A stretch of DNA of 64,000 nucleotides from Branchiostoma floridae (Eukaryota; Chordata; Leptocardii; Amphioxiformes; Branchiostomatidae): assembly GCF_000003815.2 (NCBI RefSeq), contig NC_049989.1, positions 11,761,704-11,825,703 on the forward strand, given 5' to 3'. The position numbers and the translations under genes were made by a program. Every line of letters begins with the position of its first letter. Position 1 is the stretch's first letter. Under the pieces are notes generated by a model. It had not been told where the DNA came from. It saw only the letters and a list, made by a program, of their open reading frames with translations, and did not search any database. Of the stretch, positions 46,778 through 57,213 are shown piece by piece.

Positions 46778-47373
46778 ATCATGATACACGCGCAGATGAT
46801 ATTGAAGATTAGGGATCGGAATCGCCGTCTACACCGGCCCCAGTTGGAGCATGCCCACAAGGACATTCTACTACAGCAACCTTGAGTTATAGTCTGAGAC
46901 ACAGTGGTAGATTTGGTAAATTCAAAGTTTTCTTGGCTCTAGAGTCAAGTAGTTGGTCTGGGTAAGCCCTGGAAATATCTGGAAACTGTTGGATACCCAG
47001 GCTACGACATACGCCTATTCTACTAGCACAACGGATTTATCCTCAAATCCAAAAGCCACGCGACCCAACTGGACGCATTGTAGCACCACCCGGATAATTG
47101 CACGAAATACGCTGGCAAATAGGGTGTGCAATTAAAAGGCTTTTACTTCACAAAAATGTAGGTCACGTTTCTCCGTCCACGCGCCAGACAGTGGACTCAT
47201 GATGATATGACGCCCACGGTTTCGCCTACGTCACATTTCAGACCGGAGAAGAAACGTGCCGACAAGACTGATAAATGGTCCGGGAACGTTCTCCCGCTGC
47301 GCTCCAACTGGGGCCGGTGTAGCCGGCGATTCCGAACCCTTATCTTCAATGTTATCTGCGCGTGTATCATGAT
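46778..47373. mobile_element. 596 bp inverted-repeat element with nested MITE
   Basis: The ~75 bp arms share ATCATGATACACGCGCAGAT, then ATTGAAGAT(T)AGGG, GGAATCGCC and CACCGGCCCCAGTTGGAGC (left) and their reverse complements (right, ending CGCGTGTATCATGAT). Between the arms lies a decayed pogo-like MITE (47019-47147). No coding capacity. Confidence 0.85.
47019..47147 (-). mobile_element. pogo-like MITE, decayed copy
   Basis: The minus strand reads AAGTAAAAGCC..TTAATTGCAC, then CCTATTTGCCAG, GCAATTATCCGGGTGGTGCT and CTTTTGGATTTGAGGATAAA. This is colinear with 16561-16734. The far terminal arm is not recognisable. Confidence 0.65.
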
Positions 47374-47387
47374 GAAGTAGATTTGGA

Positions 47388-47664
47388 AACAGTCTGATAT
47401 TTAGGCTGATATCCAGGCCAGGTCCTGGGAACAGTCTGATATCCAGGTTATACCCAGGCTGATATCCAGGCTAGGCCCTGAGAACAGTCTGATATCCGGG
47501 CTATACCCTGGCTGATATCCAGGCCAGGCCCTGAGAACAGTCTGATATCCAGGCTATACCCTGGCTGATATCCAGGCCAGGCCCTGAGAACAGTCTGATA
47601 TCCAGGCCATACCCTGGCTGATATCCAGGCCAGGCCCTGAGAACAGTCTGATACCCATGCTATA
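47388..47664. repeat. 53 bp minisatellite, ~5 units
   Basis: The unit is GGCTGATATCCAGGCCAGGC, CCTGAGAACAGTCTGATATC, CAGGCTATACCCT with few changes; spacing of 53 bp was measured between successive AGAACAG motifs. Each unit has two CTGATATCCAGGC halves. Because 53 is not a multiple of three, the 96-residue minus frame across it rotates and is not a real protein. Single related motifs occur at 46985-47004 and (reversed) 58994-59018. Confidence 0.95.
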
Positions 47665-48593
47665 CCAATGCCTTTCATCTTCGCAAAAAGTAGGCCATGT
47701 CTCGTAAGGAAATTAAATGGATTTGAAGTTGTACTCAATTATTACGTCTGTGAGTGAGTGCATTCATTTTCATTCACACAAAAATTGATCGAAAATTGCA
47801 TATTTCTTGTATGCGAACGGCATATTCCGTAAGTGTGATACCGTCAGATATCATTGACTTACGTTCATATGTTTGTTTCTAATCTTAATCACATAAAGGA
47901 CTAATCTGAACTTCTAAAGAAAAGAACTGAACATAAGTAAGATTAATACATAAGATACGGCGCAAGAAATATGAACAAAGCCGGAGACACAAAAAAGTGT
48001 AGGCCGATGCTCTATCAATGTAGACATGACAAGCCTAGTAACCATTTTCAATGGGACCTCTTATGGGTATTTTACATACCCCAGTCAAGTTAAGTGGGAT
48101 GTGCCATGGGAGATTTCTGACATAGTTTCTTAAGCTCTAAGTACCTACGGCCATTGTGCGACCAGTCGATACTTTGGGTCAGGCGTTCCCAAGGTGCCGG
48201 TATTAGTTCTTATTACAAACTAAAGACGACACTGCAGCCGGCTAATACAATGTGGGATAGGGTGCGTTACCGCCTTTGAACTGTTAATTGGACGATTTGA
48301 CTGTTATTGAGCGGCACTTTGAACGGGAACTTTCAACTAGCCTTTTCGCCCACTCTAAGATTGGAGTTCTTCTACTGAATTGGTCAAAGAGTTTAGTTAG
48401 TTCAAGTCCTTTCAACACCATAAGGTGCACGAGCGGTGCCCATCTCCGTTTCGTTAGCCCTTAGGCCACACAGCCGCGTAAGCGCCCATGACGCTACAGT
48501 AGGAGCTACGAGTAGTCCACTTGTAGTAGTGACATAAATTCTACACATTCTGCCGAAATATCAATATACGTGCTAAGGTAGAGCAATGCCCTT
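47665..48593. other. No gene or repeat recognised
   Basis: Nothing identifiable. Confidence 0.4.
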
Positions 48594-49338
48594 GGGTAGA
48601 GATTGTGATCTGGAAGAATCGCCGATTCTACCGGTATAGAGAAATCTGGTGACAGAGACTCCGATCGAGATCTCTACCGGTAGAATCGCCGACTGTAGTA
48701 ATATATGTACTAATAGTAGAATACGGATCCATAGGGTAGAGAGTGTGATCTGGAAGAATCGCCGATTCTACCGGTAGAGATATCTGGCGATAGAAACTCC
48801 GATCGGGATCTCTACCGGTAGAATCGCCGACTGTAGTAAAACATGTATTAATAGTAGTAGAATACGGATTCCGATTGCACTGGAAGAGATCCATAGGGTA
48901 GAGATTGTGATCTGAAAGAATCGCCGATTCGACCGGTAGAGATATCTGGCGACAGAGACTCCGATCGGGACCTCTACCGGTAGAATCGCAGACTGTAGTA
49001 GTACATGTACTAATAGTAGATTACCGTACGGATTCCGATTGCACTGTAAGAGATCCATAGGGTAGAGGTTGTGATCTGGAAGAATCGCCGGTTCTACTGG
49101 TAGAGATATCTGGTGACAGAGACTCCGATCGGGACCTCTACCGGTAGAATCGCCGACTGTAGTAAAACATGTACTAATAGTAGTAGAATACGGATTCCGA
49201 TTGCACTGGAATAGATCCATAGGGTAGAAATTGTGATCTGGAAGAACCGGCGATTCTACCGGTAGAGATCTGTTGACAGAGACTACGATCGAGATTTCCG
49301 GTAGAATCGTCAACACTGCTAGATCACAATCTCTACCC
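48594..49338. repeat. Five-unit satellite, ~140-164 bp, hairpin-bearing units
   Basis: Units start GGGTAGAGATTGTGATCTGG near 48594, 48734, 48896, 49060 and 49222. Each contains GATTCTACCGGTAGAGAT and, ~30 bp later, its inverted counterpart ATCTCTACCGGTAGAATC, so every unit can fold. The array ends with an inverted copy of its start, GATCACAATCTCTACCC. The 220-residue minus frame is only the translated repeat. Confidence 0.95.
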
Positions 49339-49557
49339 TTAGGGCGCCGTAAAATTGGTCGTGCGATCGTCGTAAGATTTTGATGCCATAGAATTTTCAA
49401 GCAGGCTGTGACAGAACCAACCACCGACAATGATCCTAAATAGCATTTTGTGTACCAAGACAGTTAAACTTTGCAGGAGACGTACATGATTGTCCTCCAA
49501 AATGCGAATAGTTAGCGAACGTACGACGATCGCACGACCTATGTGACCGCACCCTAA
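49339..49557. mobile_element. MITE with TTAGGG...CCCTAA ends, ~219 bp
   Basis: The left end TTAGGGCGCCGTAAAATTGG and TCGTGCGATCGTCGTA have inverted partners TACGACGATCGCACGACC and GACCGCACCCTAA on the right. It abuts the satellite directly. A 3 bp TWA target and GGG ends would suit PIF/Harbinger, but the two flanks read TTA and TAA, so this is not settled. Confidence 0.75.
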
Positions 49558-50545
49558 AATACACATCTAGTACACTATATACATGTAGTTTCGACTTTGA
49601 CCTTACCAAAGTATTGTCTCAAGGCAATAAGCTGGTATAATCTGATTTATGACAACATAACCTTGTCTAAAACTTGGCGCTCGGTTCATCGCCGTAAAAC
49701 GGCAAGTAAAATTGGCAACTAATCCGCGTGTCAAGCCGTAAAACACGATTGTGTGACATTACCGACGTAAAACGGCACATCGCTCCCTACACAGATCAAT
49801 CTAATCATGTTTTTCTCCACTTAGCCCTTCGCGTAATAAAACTATTAATTTCAAAAATAACATTACCACCCCACCTACGGGCGCTCTTTTCCTATACACA
49901 GAAACACTCGAACACTTTGCGTGAGAAATACGCAATTGCTAATGTAATAACAAGAGAAACTACAAGAAAACCACCCATAAACATTTATGTTTCCCTGCTA
50001 TGAAAAGTTAAGCCCATCGCCAATAAAATGGCGGAGATTTGCGGTGTGGTATTAGGTCCGGTTTGGGCAGAATGCTCACTTGTCTGTGCGCAAACTGTCA
50101 TTTCGCCAATAATAATGTTGCCGGTGCTTCCGCCGTTTGTCAGGATATCTGTAGATGCATCATTTAGCGCGACGGAAGATTAGAGTGTCATAAATTTTCT
50201 CCTCAGCGCGATGGTAAAATGTATACCGTTGATGATTGAGCCGAAGGTGTGAAAATTTTGCGGTAGCATAATGGGCCCCCTGTGGTTCCTAAGCGCCAGC
50301 CGTGAAAATGAGAGTTATTTTCGCGAAAATTACAACGTGCTGCGCATAGAATACTGATAGACGGGGTAGTAATGCATGTCGTTCGGAACTTTGACTTTCA
50401 AGACTCGAAACATTTTTCTTCTTCTGCATAGCTGTATTTCTCAAAAGATTGGAATAACAGGTGGCTATCACCTTTTCAAGGTGTCAACTCGGAGACCAGA
50501 CTGTAAAGTTTGATTTTTAACCTCCATGGTTTGATCCACTCAAAC
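49558..50545. other. No gene seen
   Basis: Contains reiterated CGCCGTAAAACGGCA-like phrases between 49690 and 49780. Frame 49728-50003 is unrecognised. Confidence 0.35.
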
Positions 50546-50810
50546 CGGTAAAGACCCCTACTCTTGATAAGTGTAGTGGGTTCGTGCTTGTTAACGTGCT
50601 TGTGGTGTGACTCGCCCCAAACACGGGACCTCTAGCTTTACAGCCCATCCGAGGGTGGACGCCGCTGACCGAAAATAGCTACAAATTCGCCTGAGTGGAG
50701 AAATAGGTGTTCCCCAGGGCACAATACTGGGGCCTACACGGGATTCGAACCCAGGACCATCAGATTTTAAGTCAGCACCCCTAACCAGAACACCACCTTT
50801 TTACCTACAG
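50546..50810 (-). mobile_element. tRNA-derived SINE
   Basis: On the minus strand the head TGGTGTTCTGGTTAGGGGTG (A-box region), CTGACTTAAAATCTGATGG and CTGGGTTCGAATCCCGTG (B-box) is tRNA-like, with a TTAAA-containing anticodon loop. It is followed by an unrelated tail with CCCTGGGGAACACCTATTTC and CCACTACACTTATCAAGAG. The tail recurs at 10390-10463 and the head at 11168-11240. Pol III promoter boxes are recognisable, but the element is too diverged to assume activity. Confidence 0.7.
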
Positions 50811-50830
50811 AATGTACTGCACTAACCTAC

Positions 50831-50856
50831 ACATGCAGGCGGTATTTCGAGCCCTG
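50831..50856 (-). repeat. Solo hAT-like terminal arm
   Basis: The reverse complement, CAGGGCTCGAAATACCGCCT followed by GCATGT, matches the left arm of 61742-62110 (CAGGACTCGAAATACCACCT). No partner arm was found within 1 kb. Confidence 0.5.
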
Positions 50857-51447
50857 TTAATAATAGATGGGAGCGTGAGGTTGTTTTTAGCGATGCTCAA
50901 GTGACAAATGCTATTTCCTTTTTGCTACATTTAAGCGCAAGACCAGGCACAGTACATCACACAGTGTGTTTTGTTGCTAAGAAGTCATCTAAGGTGAACA
51001 ACGACGTCCACTGAACTGATCATGACACAACGTAATTACAAGATTTACATATCTCAAATTAAGTCACTGATTCGTCCCAAGACAACAGAGGTACTTTTAG
51101 TTTATAATTACGCTAGGTATTTGTTAATGTAATCAGTTTTCAATAAACGATGTTTACAATTAGCTTAACAATTACATTATGTTGCGTGCGTTGTAAGAAT
51201 AATAATTCAAAACAGAGGTAACGTTATAACTTATCAGTAAACAAAGGAAGGCAGGCATTTTCAACTGATAAAGAGACTTGACTGCACGCTTTGCAACGGT
51301 TTATAATAGGAAATTAAACTAAATAAACAAGATGATTTGTCCATCAACTGATAGCGTCTTTCAAGACTGAAACCTAGCAGTGTTTAGTAGCATATTTGAC
51401 GAATTTCAAATACGAAATTCCTTGCAGAACTTCAGCGGTGCTGCATA
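50857..51447. other. No gene or repeat recognised
   Basis: A+T-rich, featureless. Confidence 0.4.
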
Positions 51448-51451
51448 TAAA

Positions 51452-51625
51452 ATCTCCAAGCAGATCTTACAGTGCCATAAGATAGTGTCAAAGCTGCCCA
51501 GGGAGTGTAGCCAGCCAAAGGGAGTCAGACGGGCTCCGGTAGCATACACACACCTACTAGGCCAGCTTCACTCCTCTGCCAGCTTTTGATACTATCTTAT
51601 GCTACCGTAGGACCTGCTTGGAGAT
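51452..51625. mobile_element. MITE with ATCTCCAAGCAG ends and TAAA flanks, 174 bp
   Basis: ~45 bp arms: ATCTCCAAGCAGATCTTACA...CATAAGATAGTGTCAAAGCT and the reverse complement of ATCTCCAAGCAGGTCCTACG...CATAAGATAGTATCAAAAGC. TAAA is repeated at 51448-51451 and 51626-51629. Non-coding. A short end fragment recurs near 60608-60622. I recall this family as common in amphioxus. Confidence 0.85.
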
Positions 51626-51629
51626 TAAA

Positions 51630-53264
51630 AGCTACAGGTAAGATGACAAAGTGACCAAAACTGTCGCCTGCGCACCATTTTCAGCGAAGAAATGTCCCCA
51701 GAAGTAGGCAACGTCAGTGTTAATGACCGCTCTCGATTCTATCACATCACGACATGGAGCCATTTTCTCTCAGAGACTGACGACTTTTCAGTCAAACCAC
51801 TCACTCAATTCCCGCGACAACCCGAGTTACATTGTCGTCCGAAAAAACATGGCGGCACCCTGGAGAATTGGTGACGTCATTCGCGGCAAGGGACAAGTGG
51901 GGTCTGGAGAAGTGAGGAATGGGTGATCTTTTCCTTCTTGTCACTTTCCTTTGCTCACATCCATCACTGTGAGTACGTAAAGCCGTGGAGACTATTTCCT
52001 CTCGCGAAGAAGGATTTTTACCAACAGAAGGAAGCTTACCTGTGGGTTACTTGTATAAACCCTCGTCCGAAAACGTCCGCTTAATATGCCACACTGACTT
52101 GATTATGTGGATGACATTCGCGCAAGTTTGAATTTTCGTACGTTGACAGAAAAAAAGTTTGTGACTATATTGTTTATCATAAAATGAAGCTGAAACATTA
52201 GTAAATATGTGCAAAAACTAAAGAGGATAGATACCAATGAACAAACTTTTTACGTCGAAGACGAAATGCGAAAGGCTAAACAAAGGCGTTTATTGGTACA
52301 CAATATTCTGTGTGTTCCGTCAACCATCCAACCTTCATTTCCGATTATATTATGAAGATAACTTTTCATATCAATTTTTTTCTCGCACGCTCGCATGAGT
52401 TTTGGGGTGCCTAGAGAATGCCACCCATATAACCAAATCAGTATGGCCTTATGCAGCCTCGCGATCCTAACTTGAACTATCAAAAGTCGCCAATTGCAAA
52501 AGACAGTGACTTGTTTATCTACTTGAGTGTAAGCTCTCTAGCGTAGTAGAAGATCGTATTCTTGAATGGAAACAATAACTAATATGATACATCAAGAATA
52601 AAGTTTATTTCGAATTCTATATTCAATTTGTCTACAGTAAAATTACATGTCTTTACCTACCGGTATAAAATTACCTGAGAATTCAATACCTGGTCATTTA
52701 ATAAGTTTTCCTCGCCTTTTTCAGATTAGCCCACTTGTCTTCTTATTCCTTCTGGTCTTAACTCTCTACCTTCCATGTAAGTCACATTTTATCCTAATAA
52801 ACCTTCTTATAGAACGGGAAACTCAAACTAGTTATCAATACTTTGCACTACTTACTTTGTTATCTATAGACTATCTATAGACTCGGTGTATAGTATCTTT
52901 GGGGATACGTGATAAATGAATCAATATTGTTTCACGTATTTTACTGTTGCAACGTTGATTCAATATTCTTATATTTTCTGCAATACTTTCTTGTTAGGTT
53001 CCAAGCTATATAGTTAGTTTCTTGATTCTTGAGTAGCTCTTTCCATTAAGTTTTCATCAGAGACATATTTGGCTGATAAAAAGTAGCAGAAATCGGCAAA
53101 ATTGATGTCAGGTATGTATGTGTATATTTGCCTAGTTTGACTACGAACAAGTCTACAGTAGCTAACAACTCTATAAAACAATGACATGAATACGTGTTTA
53201 CATATATCTATAAATAAAAAAGTAGACTCTCATAACGTTGTAATATCATAAATTCAGATATATG
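51630..53264. other. No gene or repeat recognised
   Basis: Two overlapping plus frames (51692-51874, 51717-51926) and others are unrecognised. CTACAGGTAAG at 51635 looks like a donor but lies beside a MITE without a supporting exon. Confidence 0.35.
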
Positions 53265-53269
53265 AGTAG

Positions 53270-55130
53270 CAGGGTTCTAGCTAGCGCAAAGTTGCGTAGC
53301 GGCCCGCTACGTTAAAATTTTGGACCGCTACACTTATTTTAGGGCCGCTACGCTTATTTTCAATACAAAGTAGCGGCATTTTGACTATTTATTTGTGCAA
53401 TAATTGTAATGCCAGATCAAATGTGAAAAACGTTGTTTTCGGAGGGAATCACAATGAGCAAAACACAAAATCACGTGCGGGCGCTGCCTGACGTGACTTG
53501 TCGCGTCCCCCAGTACGCACGGAGGCGGGTCTTCATGTTGCCCTCCCATGTGGCGGAGTGGCAAGCCCAGACAGAGTGTCGGCTTTCTTCGATGCCATAT
53601 TTGGGCTAGACTGGCTTATTACAACTTGCCGAGGGAGTGCCCAAGTATAACAATTTTTTTCATGGAACTTGTACAAATACAACTACAAATATGTTTCCTC
53701 CCCATTCTCAACAATTTTTTCCTCGTAACTTGCGTGCCTGCCTCCACTAAACTCCATTAATAACATTTTTATGGAGGCGAAAAAAAAAATAATCAGACAC
53801 TTGGCACATCCCGATCTGGCAGTGCTGTGCCGTTGGAGGGGGTTTGGGAGGCTGTTGAAAGTTCTTGACAATAGCAGATACTTTTGGCCATTTTATCAAA
53901 GTAGAAAGTCAAACTAAACTAACAATATGTAATGTGAAATATTTTTTAGAAAGTTGGAGCACTGTTGCCATCAGTTATATGCTTTGTGGGCGTTTGTTAT
54001 TATCATTTAATCGTCAGTTCTGCCGATTTCATTCAATGTTTTGGAAAATCCAAAGGCTGTCAGCCCTCCCCATAAGGAACAACCTGACTGGACAACGCCC
54101 CCAAAAGGGCGGAGTTAAGTTTGTCAGCCTTTGTGGAAAGTTTTACGGCCAGCATGCTGGGGTGCCGGAGTGTCTGGTGGGCGGAGCCTTGTGTGTGGAA
54201 GCCGTGGGAATTTGTTTCCCTGGCACATAGATGAATACATTAAACCATATTTGGTGTGTATGAGTTTCAACAGGTCTCAAAACAACGTGCGTTCTTTCTA
54301 TCTTCCGGTAATGCCTGCAGAGGAATCAGCAATACGATATGACATGTAGGGGGAGGTGTAAAATGTAAAGTGTGTTCTGTGTTCTTTCTCTAACTAAATT
54401 TCTAGAATTAATTAACAAGAGATGCAGAGAGGCTTAGGTGCTGATATCATGTAATCAACTACGTGTAACTCACAGCAAATTGTGAATAGATTACATATAT
54501 ACAGGTCAGGTCAAATGTATTACTCTATATGATATTTTTCAAGGCCCAATCTAACATTTTAAAATTATGGCAGTGTGATGTAGCCATTCTTTTTGAAATA
54601 TTGGAAACATTGTTCCCACTGCCATGAAATTGAATACTGCATTTTGAATATTGCACGGAAATGGAAGATAGAACATTGATTGAGAAAGTCTAAGCAAATA
54701 TTGAAATGTATGCATGTAGAAATGATAACAGAATTTTGAAATTAATTTTTAACTTTGTTTGACTCTCTAGTAACATTAAGTAAAATGATGTTACTTACCT
54801 GTTTCTAGGTTTTCCTGTTAATCTTTTTGTTTCTGTATCTGAGTTAAGATATCTTGTGACAAGGTCCTTTGTAAGGGTAACAGTGACATGATGCAAAGTA
54901 TAAGAATTACCCATCAAGAATACATAGTGAGAAAACAACAATTTTCCTTTCATAGGTCCCTTAGAATAGCCAATTTTAATTCTATTTTTCCAAAAGCTCC
55001 ATACCGTGGAAGGGGGGGAAACCCCCCTTTCACACCATCCCCCCCTCGGGCGCTTCGCGCCCTCGAGCTTAGTCGCTTCGCTCCCTCGCGTTTACCACTA
55101 CGCTCACATTTAATCCTAGCTAGAACCCTG
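53270..55130. mobile_element. hAT-like element, 1.86 kb, degenerate
   Basis: Ends are CAGGGTTCTAGCTAG and the exact 15 bp reverse complement CTAGCTAGAACCCTG; AGTAG flanks both (53265-53269, 55131-55135), shorter than the 8 bp typical of hAT. The left subterminal region has three CCGCTAC(G/A) repeats with TTATTTT spacers, and the right end is a G+C-rich stretch with GGGCGCTTCGCGCCC-type palindromes. The interior has only short frames (121 residues at 53865-54230), none recognisable as transposase. Probably a deletion derivative. Confidence 0.75.
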
Positions 55131-55262
55131 AGTAGTATCAGAGTAGCCCTGAACAATATATATTCCTCATGCATTCTGAAAAACCTACTGTAGCTAAACG
55201 CTAAAAACCTAATATACAAACGTACATTTTGACTTTGACTTTGACTAACTCACATTCCAGTC

Positions 55263-55415
55263 AACATTTTCACCATTATCAAGAAACGAGAAGAAGCCGA
55301 ACTCATGCTAAACTACGGACTGACTCTTACCAACTTGTGTCTGTGAACATATTCTTTGTGACCTGTACTTAGATCTAGTTTGCAAAAAAATACAACAATC
55401 TACAAAGGTCTTTAT
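55263..55415 (+). mobile_element. LINE 3' end fragment
   Basis: Frame 55263-55346 ends ...IIKKREEAELMLNYGLT...CL-stop and is followed by GACCTGTACTTAGATCTAGT; KKREE.EL and GACCTGTACTTAG are shared with 39395-39667. Upstream coding sequence and the terminal short-unit tail are lost or unrecognisable. Confidence 0.5.
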
Positions 55416-55732
55416 CCATTTATTATTGGTACCGCTATGTCCATGTAACGGTCGGGTAGCAAGCGAAACGATCAAACCGCCTAAAAAACAATAAAAACCT
55501 CGACCTGATTTCCCCCAAGAAAGACGCGTGGAAGGTTATTACATACATGATGTACGGAGTGTGCATGTTGGATTGTGTGGTAGGAAAATTCAATTCGGCG
55601 GCGGGCTCGACCTAAGCGTTCACCTTTTCGCCCGAGGGAACTCCGCTGAATCTGAATGGTCACTGGAGCGGGCGTGACGGCTTGAGACACTCCGTACATC
55701 AGGTGAATAGGTGATCAGAAAAGCTAAGGGCA
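55416..55732. other. No gene or repeat recognised
   Basis: The minus frame 55481-55699 is unremarkable. Confidence 0.35.
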
Positions 55733-56041
55733 CAACCCGCCGTACGTGCAATTTGTCCGTACGTCTTTTGGGGAGGCCACGTCCGCCACGTTCAGGCCGG
55801 ACAGGACAGGCGCGTCGCCCGTACTGGCATGTTCGGGGGGCGAATCCCCAGCAGCCCGATGGCACACAAAATTTTGCCTGCACGTAAAGTTCTACGGCGT
55901 GTCTACGTGCTCCAAAATCCGTCGGATCCCCTACGAGTTCCTACGGAGGCGATACTAACCACTTGCGAATCGCAAAAGAATGCCCACGTTTTGGCACGTA
56001 GACAGCTCGTATTTGCACGTACGGCGAGTTGTGCCCTTAGC
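55733..56041 (+). mobile_element. MITE with CTAAGGGCACAACCCGCCGT ends, copy B
   Basis: Intact inverted ends: GCTAAGGGCACAACCCGCCG and the reversed CGGCGAGTTGTGCCCTTAGC (one mismatch). The body is homologous to copy A at 18862-19185 in the opposite orientation. No frame is conserved between copies. Confidence 0.88.
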
Positions 56042-56860
56042 TAAACTGGCTAAACACAGTTTGTGTTTCGTGTTTGTCCGTGTGTAAGTTGCTAGCTAGC
56101 ATAACTCAACTCAAGAAGTTGCAGCTGGATCCTATTCAAGATTCTACCGACAGGGTTTCTCTGACAGCCACTTGATTCATAGAAAACCAACTGTGCAAAA
56201 TAACCCCAAACTTCTGCTTGATTAGTTACTTCCTACCGGTATTTAAAACCTGGGGCTGAATGGATGTAAAATCTCTCTCTGCACCGCAAAATCCGTTTCC
56301 TTCCTTCCCCGGTGCCTCGGGTTTGACATGTGTTTGTTTTTATAGTCAGGTTTTTGTTTGCAAAAGAAATCCCTCCCGTCTGCCTCAGCATGTGTTCCTA
56401 CAGTGCGACAAAGCTCCTGTCACACACACACACAATGTGACTTTCCGGAGTTTTCTTTTCTATGTTTCAAACTTTATAGGCAACGTAAGCAATATTAGAT
56501 CGTTGAAAGTGGAAATATTCTGAATAAGACAGTCTGTGTACTAATATTGACATCTAATGCACTATTTTAGCACATTCACATCATAATTCCATAAATTGAG
56601 CCGTTAAAAACGGCACAGAAACAAGTCGCACAAGGATTCCTGATCAAATCCTTATTTTGGTAGGTTCCCATAATAAGGAATATTCTCGTGCAACTTGTCT
56701 CTGGGCCAGTTTTAACCACTCAAAGTATAAAATGATTATGTTAATGTGAGAATACAGTGCAGTAGATGTTAACATACATACAGATTCAAGATTGCCATAT
56801 CCAGAATATTTCCAATTTTAACAATGTAATAATGCTCAGGATGCCTACGAGTATAAAGTC
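56042..56860. other. No gene or repeat recognised
   Basis: Frame 56260-56523 is unrecognised. GCACAAGGATTCCTGATCAA / inverted partial GGAATATTCTCGTGCAACTTG around 56627-56698, with CAAGTCGCAC and GTGCAACTTG, suggests a small decayed palindrome. Confidence 0.35.
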
Positions 56861-56983
56861 AGCTGGTGCAGACAACTTTTAAAGACTAGTTACTAGTAGG
56901 TAACCTCGCCGACCAAGTCTCGACCACAAATGTACGACAAGTCTGGAGAAGGTCTGGAGGCCATGGTCTACTGTGTGTCACAG
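56861..56983 (-). repeat. Family P fragment
   Basis: AGCTGGTGCAGACAACTTTT...GGAGGCCATGGTCTACTGTG and GTCACAG match the proximal ~120 bp of family P in reverse. Confidence 0.6.
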
Positions 56984-57054
56984 AAAATCGTTCATGTTAT
57001 GTCAATCAAGTTTAGACATCCAGGTAATAAGATAAGCCAAATTGCAATTTACAC

Positions 57055-57198
57055 AAGCAACGGTATATGATTTTGGAAACGGTCAGACGTTTTATATACA
57101 GGATCTACTATCAGCGCTAGCGTCACTGACGAAAGTTAGTGAATGCTAACTGAAACGTCTGAGACTCTGACCGTTTCCAAAACCATATCCAGTTGCTT
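57055..57198 (+). ncRNA. Hammerhead-like fold in a Penelope-like element end
   Basis: Outer arms AAGCAACGGTATATGATTTT / reversed AAAACCATATCCAGTTGCTT plus GGAAACGGTCAGA/TCTGACCGTTTCC form a ~33 bp stem. Inside, CTGACGA (57126-57132) is followed by the hairpin AGTTAG/CTAACT and GAAA (57152-57155). GTCA directly before the core can pair with TGAC directly after a CTC cleavage-type triplet, and GTC/GAC could form a third stem. This matches a hammerhead plan except for one extra A before the hairpin and one bulged C. Penelope-like elements are known to carry hammerheads. Confidence 0.5.
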
Positions 57199-57213
57199 GA
57201 AGTAACTGTTATT

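Noticed and set aside
48768-49430. 220-residue minus-strand frame
   Set aside because: It is the translation of the five-unit satellite and the edge of a MITE; residues repeat with the DNA units and the frame survives only by unit similarity.
49339-49557. Telomere-type TTAGGG signal
   Set aside because: TTAGGG/CCCTAA occurs once at each end of a MITE, not as a tandem array.
11168-50810. tRNA genes at 4733, 11211, 30815 and 50738 (TTCGAA box-B motifs)
   Set aside because: Only the T-arm region is tRNA-like; acceptor and anticodon stems fail, and the surrounding sequence is shared between loci as SINEs.
51635-51645. Splice donor CTACAGGTAAG
   Set aside because: It lies next to a MITE and no open exon or acceptor supports it.
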